Below, one piece after another: positions 1 through 11,068 of a stretch of 64,000 bases of DNA. Numbering within the stretch: position 1 is the first letter of the stretch; each line of letters starts with the position of its first letter. The position numbers were made by a program, and so were the translations under genes. Where the stretch lies: contig JAJIRX010000925.1 of NCBI GenBank assembly GCA_023853785.1, forward strand, positions 26,309 to 90,308, read 5' to 3'. The notes under the pieces are model-generated. The model had not been told where the DNA came from. It searched no databases and saw nothing but the letters and a program-made list of their open reading frames with translations. The stretch is from Psilocybe azurescens (lineage: Eukaryota > Basidiomycota > Agaricomycetes > Agaricales > Agrocybaceae).

Positions 1-2302
1 ATGGGGACTGTTCACATGACACATTCTTTGGCAATTTTGAACAGATTTTATTTCCATGATTGTTGTATGGGGGTCAACTTGGGCATCCCATGCCAACACT
101 ACTTTCAAGCACTCTCAGTAGTTAAAGGACTTAGGTTCCATCTAGCACACATATTACCATGGTAAATTCCATTCCTAAAAGTCAATATATCAATATAACT
201 TCAGCTTTTGAACAAATGGTATCAAGACTGTACCTTGGATCCCAATACAGTACAACCAACATCTTACGAGTACAGTGGACAAGAATCCTGTCATGATCTC
301 AGCAGCCTCCAAACATCAACAGTTCCAGCTGCTACCATAGTTGCAAACACTCTGGTGAATTCCATACTTCCAGTCCTTCCACCAACAACAATGGTTCCAG
401 CTCACACTCCATAGTGCAGAAGCAGCACTACAGCCACTACTTCATGTGGTACAAATGCAAGAGCAGTTGGACAGCCTGCTGAATAATATACATAGCCTGC
501 AGTAAGTCATCAGATAGTGGAATTGAGGGAAATGCTCACAAAATATCCCAGAGATGCAGATCTAGCACAGCAAGAACAAAAGAGAGTTCATGACCCTCCT
601 ATTCCAAATCCTAAAGGAAGACCTATAACACAGCAGCTAACAGAAGCCACAGAAGGTGGCCCTTGAGGTGGGGGTGCTGGTAGCAGGTCCGGAGGGGAAG
701 ATTGACAAACTGCTGTAGTTGATGTCACCAACCAGGACACAACTGCACAACCTGTCCCCTGAACCAACCTCAGTAGCACAATACACAGGTTTTTAGAACA
801 TCTGTGGATGGGGTGTCAGTAAAATGTAGTAGGAGATAGAATATACATACCATTGTCCATTGGGATTGAACCAATAAGAACATCTGCCACGAATGTCGAA
901 AGCAAAGAATGGAAATGTTGATCATAAGCTGTACCCGGTCACATGTTGCAAGAAGCCCCTGGTGGCCGTCTTCAGCCGTCCACCATCACACGAGGGTTAC
1001 TATCCCTTTCCAGGAGTTTGAAGCTTTTTCATGTATTTGACATATTCTTACACGACCACTGACTCTCTCATCCTCAAACTTGGCGAAAAGATGTAAGATT
1101 GTGCCCTCTATTTGAATATCAAATTAATATTTGAAAAAGTCAACGAGAGATGAGAGCGGAGCATTTCCGGCGCACATAAGTCACAAATTCCAGGAGATTG
1201 AAACAATTGTAACGGAAAGTCACATCAAAATGTTCATATTCCGCACCTTTAGGCATCAGTGTTTTTTGAATCTTATGAAATTCATGCTGGCGTCATTTTT
1301 GGCCTTTGAGGCGGAGCCTTAAACTTCGTCACGTCAGTCACTCTTCGTGAACACAAAAATGCCATTTCTAACTTTGCACTCAAGGAATATATCCTCAAGT
1401 CCAGAATTTCGGATAGTTAATGGCCTGCTATATAGAAATGTTTGTCTAGAATTTGGGGGTAAACGGGTCGCCCGATCTATCCAGATCTGGGACAACATCC
1501 TGTTACTTTGACCTATTACTGTAATCAAAATCGGCACTTCTCAGTTCTATCATATAGCAGCCACAAAGCTCAATTTTTTTACATATTCTTAATGGAATAG
1601 TCCATCTGTATACATGTACAAAATTTTGTGTAGATAGAGCAAGAACTGAAGGAGAAAAACGAGATTTTCAAACTCCTGGAATTTCAAACTCCTGGAAAGG
1701 GATAGTACTTCAGGAACATGGGGTTTCCAAACTACAACTTGTTTATAACCCTCCTTTCGCCGAAAAGGGGAGTTCCTCGATAGTTTTAGCCCATGGTTCA
1801 TACTTGTAATCAACTTGTACACTATGTATATAATCATGGTTTTGAAATCATTTACGCAACACTCCTGATACGATCAGGTGTTTCTTCTAAGATTATTTTT
1901 CCATGTCCTGAGCGAACTTGGTTTCATGATTGAATGTTTCTTCTCTCTCTTTCTCCGTGCAGGCATTTCTGTTGTCGACATCGATCATCTTCGGCGACAT
2001 TTCAGATCCCAGATTTAATATGTTCATCGGCATCGAAACCCAGAGAAACTCAAGGAGATTGATAATGATATGAATAAAAACGTTTCTAGTAGATACAATT
2101 CGTGCCCTTTCGAAGGGTCTAATGCTATGAAAGTCGTAAATATCTAATATGTCATAAGGTACGGTTGCGAAGACGAATGTGGTGGCATAGAAATACAGTT
2201 TTCCGTTGAATAATTGGGATAAGAAAGTCAAAGAATTGTCCAAAGAGAATGCAAAGAACGAGTGTGGAATGGGTGGCCGATATTGGGCCTTTTGGATGAA
2301 GT
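1..2302. other. Gene-poor left end
   Basis: I find no convincing gene in this stretch. Open frames are short, lack recognisable motifs and have no intron-exon structure that joins them. The only structure I see is an inverted repeat pair at 998-1022 and 1683-1707, and a short direct repeat of TTTCAAACTCCTGGAA near 1665-1698. Old transposon sequence is possible but not shown. Confidence 0.5.
998..1707. repeat. Inverted repeat pair, 25-nt arms, possible MITE
   Basis: A 25-nt sequence beginning TACTATCCCTTTCCAGG at 998-1022 is present as its exact reverse complement at 1683-1707. The 660 bp between carry no recognisable gene. This spacing fits a small non-autonomous DNA transposon, with the arms as terminal inverted repeats. 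No clear target-site duplication is visible outside the arms, so an internal repeat or chance rearrangement remains possible. Confidence 0.4.
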
Positions 2303-2968
2303 TTATGAACGGCGGAGGATGGCCCAGGCAGCGACACCGCCACCGACGGCGAGAAATGTGAGGATGCAGAACGCGCATAGGCATCGTTTCGCCCATTTGA
2401 GCTCGATGCTGCGCATGTTGGCGATGATCTCTTTGCGCTCTTCTTCTGTCTTCTCGGGCATCCATGCGGGTGTGTCATCGTCGGAAGATTGGGAAGGTTC
2501 TCGGAGAGGAGATAGTAGGATGAAGGCGCCGAAGAGCCAGAATGGTGGGAACACTGTAGTAGAGGATACATGATGAGTCATACTATTCTGTGTAGCGTTG
2601 AGAATGGAGAAGAACGTACAGAACCCAAATTTGAAAAGGAACATTGCGAGCGTGACGGGCTCGGGTGCATGGAGCGTGTATTCAGGGAGAGGGATGGCTG
2701 ATTCCTCTGCGTATGGAGGTGGAATGTCAGACATGCTTTGTCTGCTGTGTGTCGCGTCGTGCCTGCTCTCGTGTGTGCGCGAAGAGGAGGCAGCAGCGGA
2801 GAAGGTGTATCCAAACTGCTCGCCCATGGGATCGAGCATGCGCATCGGGGGTGGTGTCCATGTGGTGTGGGTTAGGACGGGCACTGGCGTGGTTGGGCGC
2901 TGGGCCTCGAGATCCAAATTGGAGGTGGAGGCTGCGGAAGAGCTGGTCGATGGAATAGGAGCTGACAT
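2303..2968 (-). CDS. Hypothetical membrane protein with PPxY motif
   Basis: This is a single-exon reading frame of 221 residues. The frame stays open upstream, but I chose the ATG at 2968 because the sequence before it looks like 5' leader and the protein then starts with a soluble Ser/Thr/Pro-rich region. Residues 1-100 are low complexity and include PPPYAEE (about 83-89), a PPxY motif of the kind bound by WW-domain ubiquitin ligases such as Rsp5. Hydrophobic segments lie at about 106-124, 139-155 and 197-217, so two or three membrane helices are likely, with a short charged loop (about 160-195) between the last two. I do not recognise a named family. Small proteins with a disordered proline-rich head and a membrane tail are common in Agaricomycetes. 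No neighbour suggests a function. Confidence 0.6.
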   Translation of the reverse strand: MSAPIPSTSSSAASTSNLDLEAQRPTTPVPVLTHTTWTPPPMRMLDPMGEQFGYTFSAAASSSRTHESRHDATHSRQSMSDIPPPYAEESAIPLPEYTLHAPEPVTLAMFLFKFGFCTFFSILNATQNSMTHHVSSTTVFPPFWLFGAFILLSPLREPSQSSDDDTPAWMPEKTEEERKEIIANMRSIELKWAKRCLCAFCILTFLAVGGGVAAWAILRRS

Positions 2969-4986
2969 TCTGACTGTTAAGTGGTGTGATGTTGAGTTCA
3001 ACTTGAAGTGTGGGGAACTTGGTTTGAATGAGAATGCGTAAGAGCTCTGAATATCGACTCGATGTGGCCTTGAGAGTGATGAGGCGGGAGTAAGATAGTG
3101 GCACTCATCGCGAGCTCGGCGTAGGTTATATACCAATTTGTGGAAAAGCAATCCGAGGCAATCTAACCATGTTGCATCGTGGTTGTTATGACTTAATTTA
3201 GCAGGTATTGGTCGGTGCCACGATGGTAATAATATATACAAATACAAACAGTTGAGATTTTTCGACCGTTCAACTTAACATTTGCATCCCGTTTTTCGTA
3301 TTTCAAGCGCGTAATTATCTTATAAGTGTCTATTCCACTGCCATAGTCTAATAAAATTGCTAACTACTGCGTATAAAGAAGTAGGATGGGACGCGACGAG
3401 CTGTAACCTGCCATTCACGGCATTTATTTGAACCTTCTATTTATGGAAATAATCCTTCGTCATTGTTCGGCGTTCTCACCATGGATGGGATCCAATCCCG
3501 CACTTTTCCCGCCCTTCGCATCAGAGGTGCCACATGCGCTACCAATCGAGACCCTGAGTGCGAACTCTCACACCAATCATGTCCACCTTTGTTCGAACTT
3601 CGCTAAGTAACTTTCTGAGGACGCACCAATCCATTAAGACTTGGCTCGGTCAGAATGGGGTTGATGCAAAGGTAGGAATTCCATTGTTGTTACAATACTT
3701 ATTTTGCGGCATTCACGGTAGACGGAGCCAATAACAGCTATAAGCTGATATTGCAGTGGGCAAGTGGCGACAACGACGTGAGTGGCGGCTATACCGTTAA
3801 CTGTGAATAAGAGAGACTCAACTTTATCATCAGCAGATGATGAATGCTTGACGTGTCCAGAGGGCCTCGATGTTACGGGGATGGATGGACCAAGATATAT
3901 GGATCGTTTGTGAAGTCAGGTTGGGCTCGCTACTGTTGTATGGCGATTTAGTTCTCATGCACTGAGTGAGGGTCCCAAATCCTTTTTATGGAGCCTGGCG
4001 ACATCTTACTGTGCGTCCATCATAAAACGGGCTATGTTCGGATGATAAAAATGTGCAATGAATGTATCCTTGCCCTTGGGCCAACCTTAGGCGTCTTCGA
4101 CAACCCAATCATTTCAAGGTTCTTTTCACAAGTAATCTGGTCATGACTCGACGATAGCTTGAAATGATGCGCTGTGACGTCAAGGAGCGTTTGAGAGTCA
4201 AGACCGACAAGACGACGCTAGACCCATGTCGTTTTAGTAATGTGCTAGATGTCTTCGAACATATGTTCGACTTCGGATATGTCTCACAGTCGACGATTTT
4301 GAATGGGTTCTTATACCGACAAACGACCGACATGCAGCAGCGTGATGATATAAAGCCGAAATTGATCACAAAACACATAATTCCAGCCAGAGTTATTGAG
4401 GACCGAGGTCGACATACAAGGGTAGTAGTACCTGTTAGATAAGATATATAGGAATCTTTTTTATGTGCATTTGGTCGACTCCCAGAAGAGAATCTTAAGC
4501 TCGAGGCCCGCGACAAGGGATGCACTCAGAGGTCGGATACCTCTGTCCTCGAGAAAAAACTACTTAAAACTATTGCGGCCGCGACATCGCGGTAGGCAAT
4601 CTTTACCGTCCGGCCAACCTCATTAGAAAGTGACAAGAGCGAGTAGAAGTAGTGGAAATAGAAACGAAGAGAAAATGAATAACTTGAAGCAATCACGATG
4701 ACTGCTCTTTGTTGCCCAGCAGTCCTCTACGGGACAGGCTATAGACGACAGCATCCCGTAATCGCATTCGACGATTAGGGATCATTATACTCCCGCCGGA
4801 AAGTCGTTTGCACTTTGTGAGGCAGGAGCATAGGATGTTGTGAGCAATTTGTGAGATGGTGAACACCGGCCACCCTCGAGAGGAGGAACAGACAATGGCA
4901 ATGATTCAAAACGAGGCCTATGGAAGGATAAGTGGGATGTGGAGAAAAAAGGTGACCGCTGACTCACATATTTAATGGCCGATGGC

Positions 4987-5013
4987 GAACACACCTACAT
5001 TTTAGGTGTGTTC
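4987..5013. repeat. Perfect 11-nt-arm hairpin
   Basis: GAACACACCTA at 4987-4997 is the exact reverse complement of 5003-5013, with a 5-nt loop. It lies between the two diverged repeat units. It has no following T tract and no adjacent gene, so it is unlikely to be a terminator. Confidence 0.5.
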
Positions 5014-5363
5014 GTCGTCAAAGAGCCTGGTAAAAGAGAGGCAGGGAAGTTAAAGTCTAGAAACCAAAACGATGGCATAAGATACTGCTGCGCAAGAGAA
5101 GTGATTGGAATTGCGTGTGGCTCACCATACATACTGGAGTATGTACCAGTGATGACAAAATCATAGTAGTACATACAAATCTTTTTTGTGTGCATTTGGT
5201 CAACCCCCAGAAGAGAGTCTTAAGCCCAAGGCCCGCGTCAAGGGATGCACCAGAGGGATTACCTCTGTCCTTGGGGACATATCTCGCGGCCGCATTACCG
5301 GTAGACGAGCTTTGCTGTCGAGCCATTCCCTGATTAGGGGGTGGCTCGGCAGGCAGGTCCCAG

Positions 5364-5384
5364 CCGACTGCTAAACGCAGTCGG
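5364..5384. repeat. Short hairpin in second repeat unit
   Basis: CCGACTGC at 5364-5371 pairs exactly with GCAGTCGG at 5377-5384 around a 5-nt loop. It sits in the part of the second unit that is least similar to the first. Confidence 0.4.
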
Positions 5385-5472
5385 TTGGCTTTGTCGCCCA
5401 GCAATCCACATGGGATCCGCTGCAAGCGACAGGCATCCTCAGCCGTCTTAAACGACGAGGATCGTTATCAAT

Positions 5473-5503
5473 ACCCATATGTACTGAAGAAGTACATATG
5501 GGT
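5473..5503. repeat. Perfect 13-nt-arm hairpin
   Basis: ACCCATATGTACT at 5473-5485 is exactly complementary to 5491-5503, with loop GAAGA. It lies just past the duplicated block and is the strongest stem-loop in this gene-free stretch. Confidence 0.55.
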
Positions 5504-7809
5504 ACCGATAGGGGTAGGGGATGTGTGGTATGTGGTATGGATAACACTGGGTCGGTACTCAACGTGACGGCGCCCCACCCACTAGAATCGACGGGTGTAT
5601 GAACAGGACCCTGTTCAAACAGTTAGAAGTTGAGGAGAAGAAAGAAATAAAGAAATAACGAACATCATTCATGTGCCGACGACGAACATATTCTCTGTGG
5701 AGAAAGCATTCATCGTCGATGTCCTGTATAGAGATGGGTGCCACCCTAGTCGTTCCTTTAGGGAGAAAATTGGTACGAGTAGTATGGAAATGGTTCGGAT
5801 CTGTTGCAAGTGTTAGAAGGCAAGCCTATAGAACGAAGGCAAGTACTTACATGTAGCATGGGCGACGACGAGGACATGCCGCAGCAAGCTGGGTATGTGC
5901 GCTCGTCGCCGATGGCTTAATGCGAAGTCGAACGCCATGAACGAATGTAGCGTTCCCTGAAATATGTGTTAACAGTGGGTGGATAGAGAACGACAATGGA
6001 ACACTACCTTGGGGGTGCCCTACAATGGGTGATTTTTCTGCGGTTCCAAGAAAGCAGTCACATCTTTTATATATCCCATCCTTGTTCTGGATTAGGAAAT
6101 TTCACAAGGTTTTGAGTGACGAGGCAGTTAAACTGCCTCGGGGCCCGCTCATGTTTCTCCTATCACGTTCATCGTACGCGAATCATCATACTTGATGGAG
6201 TGCGATTTCTTTTGGAATAATTGGGCACAGCCTAGAGGTGACTACAAAAGCAGCGAGAGTTCCAAAGATCGATAACCATCTAATAACGCTGAGTAATAAT
6301 GCACAAGTATGCCAGGACAATTGTCGATAAATACACGGTCAGTGGATAAAGGAGATAGCGTGCCTCCACGGGTGCTCTTTTCGAAAATTTGACATGCGGA
6401 GCACGGGTTTAGAGAGACTGCCGGGATCTGAAGACTTGATGTCGATGCTGCGAAGTTGTGAGGAAGAAGGACGACGTTTACCGTCTTTTCCGGGAATCCT
6501 GCACATTTCGATGATGAACGGTAAGCGTAAACTCGCAGATACGAATTTCAAGTAGGAAAATATTCAGAGTCAGGGACTCACTACGTTGCTTTATTGCAGT
6601 GGATTCCAGAGCTCACAAAAGAAAGAAGCTCGAGAAAACACCGCTCATGCGCTCAGGGTGTTAAGAGTGGGTAAAAATTTTCACATAGATCGCTGTGTGT
6701 GCAGCCAATTCCAAGTCCGCGATTGATAGGAATGTACATTCCTAAGAACCAACAAGACGGGTCTCTTTGATTGGTTCCTCTTATCGATGGAATCATCAGA
6801 CGTGTACATCCAACTACACAAGATTCAGCAAGCGGTGAAATGTCAAAAACTAAGCTGGAAGTTGGATATCAGAACGGATGAAAGTTGGATGCAAGTTGGA
6901 CGAAAGCAAGATCATTAGCTAACTCAAAGTTGTGATGGTCAATGCGCCCCAAATGTGACACTATAACGTTTTGCATGCGGACTTGCAAATCAACCGGTCC
7001 GCGACACCGTTCCTCGTGTTTAGGGGTAATTGCCATGGGACAAGACAAGAAGGATTGCTTTCAACACGCTTCTGACTCTGACTTTAACCCCAACCCCAAT
7101 ACTTCTTTGTCAGGAGATAGTCGGCTGGTATATCTCGCTCTTTGCGTTATGGATATCCTAGTAGGCCCGAAAATCATCATACCTAAGGCATGCAGTGTCA
7201 GGGATACTGAAAGTCTCGCCTCGACAACGTCACACTCTCAAGATGTGCGGGATGTAGCATTTCTATGGTCTGTGTAAACTATTTACCTATGGTTTTGTTC
7301 TTGTATCCTACTTGGAGTGTACCGGATCTCGCTCTTTAGAAAGGAGTGCCAAAGAGCGGCTTGGCCAGTGTACCAAGCATCGACTACGGTATCCACTGTC
7401 CAGGCTCTCGATCTTCATCGAGATATCACGCGATCAGTGCGCATGGTGTTCCAGGTCACTGTCCGATCTACTCCGAACGGCCCTGGAAAAATTGCAATTT
7501 CGTTTACCATCATACTCAACTCTGAACCATACTCGTCGAGCCGTGACGTGTTTTCCAAACTTGTTCTCAAATTTCGGAGCTGTAGAGCACGCTATTACAA
7601 ATTTTAAGCGTTTATTTCTACGCGACTTATGAAATAGCCACTGGTTATGTGTTTGGGGGGGGGGGCGAACTCACACTTACTGAACGCGTCGTCACATTTA
7701 CACCCGCTGTTTTCTCGATATTTTAAATTAGGCAAGATTTATGTCACAATCGCGAACCACTCACTGTGGTGGTGACACTGAGACTATTTAGGCCAAATCT
7801 TCCACTACG

Positions 7810-10575
7810 GTGGTCGGTTCCTGGTGTTACCTACCCTACCATTTTGCTACTTTCACAGACAGAAGGGAATCTACTTCGATCTCTCCGCACTCCACCGGCA
7901 TGTCAGCTCCTGCAAACGCAAAACCAGATCCACAAGCAGAAGGGAATCTACCTCAATCTCTCCGCATTCCACCGACACGGCAGCTCCTGCGGGCGCAAAA
8001 CCAGATCCACAAGCAGAAGGGAACTTACTTCGATCTTTCCGCACTACACTGGTATATCGGCTCCCTGCGGGCGCAGAACCAGATCTACCAGGACTTCAAC
8101 ATTGCTCGGTACAAATGCAACGACCGCTGGCTCGCCAGTGGCATGCGGCGCTGCAGAATTGGAAGATAATCAACCACCGAAAAAGAGACGAAAAGCTACG
8201 TTAGGCAAATCCTCCAGCCGAACTTCGAAGAAGAAACTCGTCGAGGCAGAAGAGATACCAGAGATCCAGGCTCAGGGTCTAAACGGACTTCCCACTGAGC
8301 TATGGTTGCTCGAAGTACGTGCTACTTTGTTGTCCCATTTTTCAATTACACCTCAACACATTTTTCCCTTAGATTTTCATATACCTTGAGCCCAAGGATC
8401 TACTACATTTATCCCGGACTTCGAAACGTCTCCACTCCGCTCTCGCGAGCGAAGAGGCAAATACTTTATGGAAGAATTCTCGATCTCTCATTGGTATGCC
8501 TGACTGCCCCAGTGACCTGAGAGAAATTCAATATGCGAACTTAGCGTTCGGTAAATTTTGTCACGTACGTCCCCTCTCGATCTTTGCTTGAATTCTACCT
8601 CTCACTCAGCGTTTGTAGTACTGTCTCAAGGGCAACAAAGACGTCTACACCTACTTTGCTGGGAGAATACGAGCATGTGCCCCTGTATCAAATCCAGGTA
8701 AAATTATTCCACATTGAAGATACAATGGAAATGCTGAGTATCAGTGCCAGATTTGTACATTATCATGATCTTCATCGCACCGAAAAGTGGAAGAGATATA
8801 CTGACGACTTTTGTGGACTTTTGTGTGAGGCTCCTTCAGTCTATTTGCCAATTAGAGGTGATTCTCTGTATCGTTTACTTGCTCGTATCTTATGCATCAT
8901 CTACCAGAGACAGCAGTGAAACAATATCAATGTGCTACAACCATTGACGTCTGGGAGCAAGAGTACATAGCGGCACAGGATAAATGTGAATGGTTAAAGG
9001 TCAAAAGAGAAGAATTACTGGCCTCAGGAAGGGTGCGCGCTGTCTTGCTCTATTGTATAAAGACTTTATTAGAACCTAATTGCAGCATGAAGAAACTTAT
9101 TTGAAGTGGGCGGAAAATTCACTAGCACGCATTTTATATGCTCGGCGCAAAGAAAGGTGTGCAATATTTTCTTTGTCCAACTGCAATCCATCTGAATTAT
9201 CCGCAGAGTTGTGGAGCATATCAAATCGCTTGGCTGGGAAGCGGAACTTGCTTCACTGGACAGATATGATTATAGAGACCTGCTAGATGGCAAGACGGTA
9301 AAAAGGCATGTGAACGAGAAATGACTGATCGAGGTGAGCCGCAATAATTCTACAGTTTCGAAATTATAATTAATCCTCAATGACGCATAAGATCTCAACG
9401 CTTTGGATCCCTTCATAAATCAGGCCCTGAGTGCTGGCCGTCAAAAAGACTTCGGACGGAACGTTCTAGGCTTCTCTACGCACGATTGCCAGTATTGAAG
9501 AAAGTTATCAAAGCATGTATCAGCGCATACCCTCTTAACACACCCGCTCCCACTGCAGCAGAGTTATTTTTCATGCCACTCGTGCAGGATATCATGACCA
9601 ACACATCACTTACACCTTTCGCAGAAGCTCATCTCGATCCTATGCTCCAGGGATTTGCTGAGATCGCACGTCGGTGGCAATCTGATACAGAATCCAAGCT
9701 ACTTGACCTTATTAAGGTTGCATGTGGGTCCACCTACACCTTCAATCCGGAGACTGTATTACGACTTGCCACCACCGTGTTCTCGTGCAATAAATGCAGC
9801 ACGTACGGCGAGGAGGGGAGTTTATGGCATCCAAGAGTTCTCGCCCACAATCACTACATTCAGAAGAGAGAAGGCTTCGAACAAGATTCTGCCACAGTCG
9901 ACTGTCTGATTCTTCAATCACTAACAGGATATGGGCCCTGGAACTACGAAGATTACATCACTTTCAAGCAGGAAGATGTGCGCGTTATGTCGGACGTCCT
10001 TAATCAGTTTGGATTTGATCCGACATCGACCACTGCTACTGAGATGGATGCTGCAGATCCAATTTTTGAATGTGTATTGTGCAACTGTCCCTTTAGGGGA
10101 CGATACGTCATGAGGTGGCCAATGGTGGTAAGGTCTACTCATTGTACATCGCAACACGACGCGTACTTATCCCCTTTTTGTTTTTGTAGACAAGACATCA
10201 CCACGACCATCAGGCTAAATCTGAGCTCAAGAATACCTCATTCAAGCTGGAACTACTCGAGGACGACGACGCCGCGTCTTTCAGAATACAGCTCGCCGAG
10301 AAGAATAGAAACAAACAGGCCACCGACGGTAGAATAATGACGTGTACTCACTGCGAAGAAAGGGAAACACTGTTTCATTGGCTCATCATGTGTGGACCGA
10401 GTAAGTGTCTGGTTCAACAACGCCGCGTGTCGGTGCCTTTTGATATACTTACTGTTTGACTCGATATTGATGGAGCTTTTGGTTTCTTATCCACAGACAT
10501 GGTATAGCTGATCCAACAGATGCTGATATCGTACTCTCGCTCGATGCGTGGACCATCAATCATTGTCGTATGTAG
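7810..10575 (+). CDS. F-box protein (fungal zinc-finger-tailed type)
   Basis: This is a likely SCF ubiquitin-ligase substrate receptor. A basic, disordered head (PPKKRRKATLGKSS, about 8170-8210) leads into the F-box core NGLPTELWLLE (ends near 8313). An intron follows, then IFIYLEPKDLLHLSRTSKR and SALASEEANTLWKNSR. The next part, GMPDCPSDLREIQYANLAF then a Cys pair (CHYC, spliced at about 8558/8621), is the signature of a large Agaricomycete F-box family. Later exons hold a helical region, a second Cys pair (ECVLCNC, near 10070), a Cys/His cluster (CTHC, FHW) and a tail ending HGIADPTDADIVLSLDAW with a stop at 10573-10575. At least six short introns are needed. Two points are unresolved: the start codon, because 77-bp repeats disturb the frame, and the last junction, which is one base out of frame. 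A rearranged copy of the 3' part lies at 44587-45600. Confidence 0.7.
7861..8091 (+). repeat. Three 77-bp tandem repeats in F-box N-terminal region
   Basis: Units start at 7861, 7938 and 8015, each beginning AGAAGGGAA and containing CTCCGCA or TTCCGCA and CAAAACCAGATCCACAAGC or a variant. The period is 77, not a multiple of three, so one peptide (core S-T-S-I-S-P-H-S-T) appears in a different frame in each unit and all three forward frames stay open. The repeats precede the F-box exon of the gene that follows. Confidence 0.7.
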
Positions 10576-10678
10576 CCGCCACGGTATGATCACCTTCCAG
10601 AATAGTCTGAATAAACCGTCGAAGCTTTATTATCATTGAACGATCTGAGGTCGGGCGACAAACCGCTTCTTGGGAATG

Positions 10679-11068
10679 GATATTACTACCAAATCCTACT
10701 GTTTTATTTATGCTGCGTCCGGGAAGATATCGACATTCGAAATACATGGCCCTGTCAATCCATCGCTCTTCCCAAGCTAATAGTTCGATGAATTTGATCT
10801 GTAAGCTATATCAGATAATAGTATCGGACAGCACATAGTCCAAGACGTACAGGTCTAATAATTTCGTTCAGAACCCCCATTCGTTTATCTTGGGCGCTCA
10901 TGATACCTTTGTTGATCCTGACGTTCCATCGTGCCAAAAGTTGTTTAGCGGCCAGCCAACGATCAATACCAGAAAACAAGCAAATGCGCTCAGTCCAAGA
11001 AGTCTGTAAAACCGATGAGAATCAAGAAGCGCTACGCATACAGGAGACAGATTGGTATAGGGATGTAC
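10679..11068 (+). repeat. Source copy of sequence duplicated at 44587-44976
   Basis: About 390 bp just downstream of the F-box gene match 44587-44976 in the same orientation at roughly 90 percent by eye, starting at TATTACTACCAAATCC. No gene is evident in it. Together with 10085-10668, which is found inverted at about 44988-45600, it shows that a segment of about 1 kb was copied and rearranged. Confidence 0.7.

Larger units (their letters stand above)
4455..5560. repeat. Diverged tandem duplication of a hairpin-rich unit
   Basis: Sequence near 4459-4780 recurs about 0.7 kb further on at 5178-5470. Shared landmarks, in order, are GTGCATTTGGTC, CCAGAAGAGA, TCTTAAGC, AAGGGATGCAC, TACCTCTGTCCT, GCGGCCGC, TTTGTTGCCCAGCA or TTTGTCGCCCAGCA, and a terminal CGACGA-GG-ATC block. 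Identity is only partial and there are many small indels, so the duplication is old. No conserved reading frame runs through both units. Short perfect hairpins in the second half suggest structured or transposon-derived non-coding sequence. Confidence 0.55.
2969..7765. other. Long gene-free stretch with a structured duplication
   Basis: No gene could be supported in these 4.8 kb. Open frames, for example the 92-codon frame at 4164-4442 plus, are isolated and without motifs. The region contains a diverged tandem duplication (about 4455-5560), several hairpins, a cluster of AAGTTGGA repeats near 6857-6902, a perfect 16-nt palindrome at 6728-6743 and an 11-G run at 7655-7665. Confidence 0.5.

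Noticed and set aside
1893..2571. Minus-strand frames of 139-190 codons overlapping the membrane protein
   Set aside because: No domain, no introns joining them, and they overlap the 221-residue frame that has clear membrane helices.
4870..4879. CACCCTCGAG as a third copy of the att-like repeat
   Set aside because: Only the first nine bases match the 17-mer, which is expected by chance in a 64-kb window.
7655..7665. Run of 11 G as a possible regulatory G-quadruplex
   Set aside because: A single run, not four spaced runs; simple slippage is sufficient and no gene start is close enough to suggest function.
7861..8091. The three repeats as a CRISPR array
   Set aside because: Repeats are contiguous, without unique spacers, and the host is a eukaryote.
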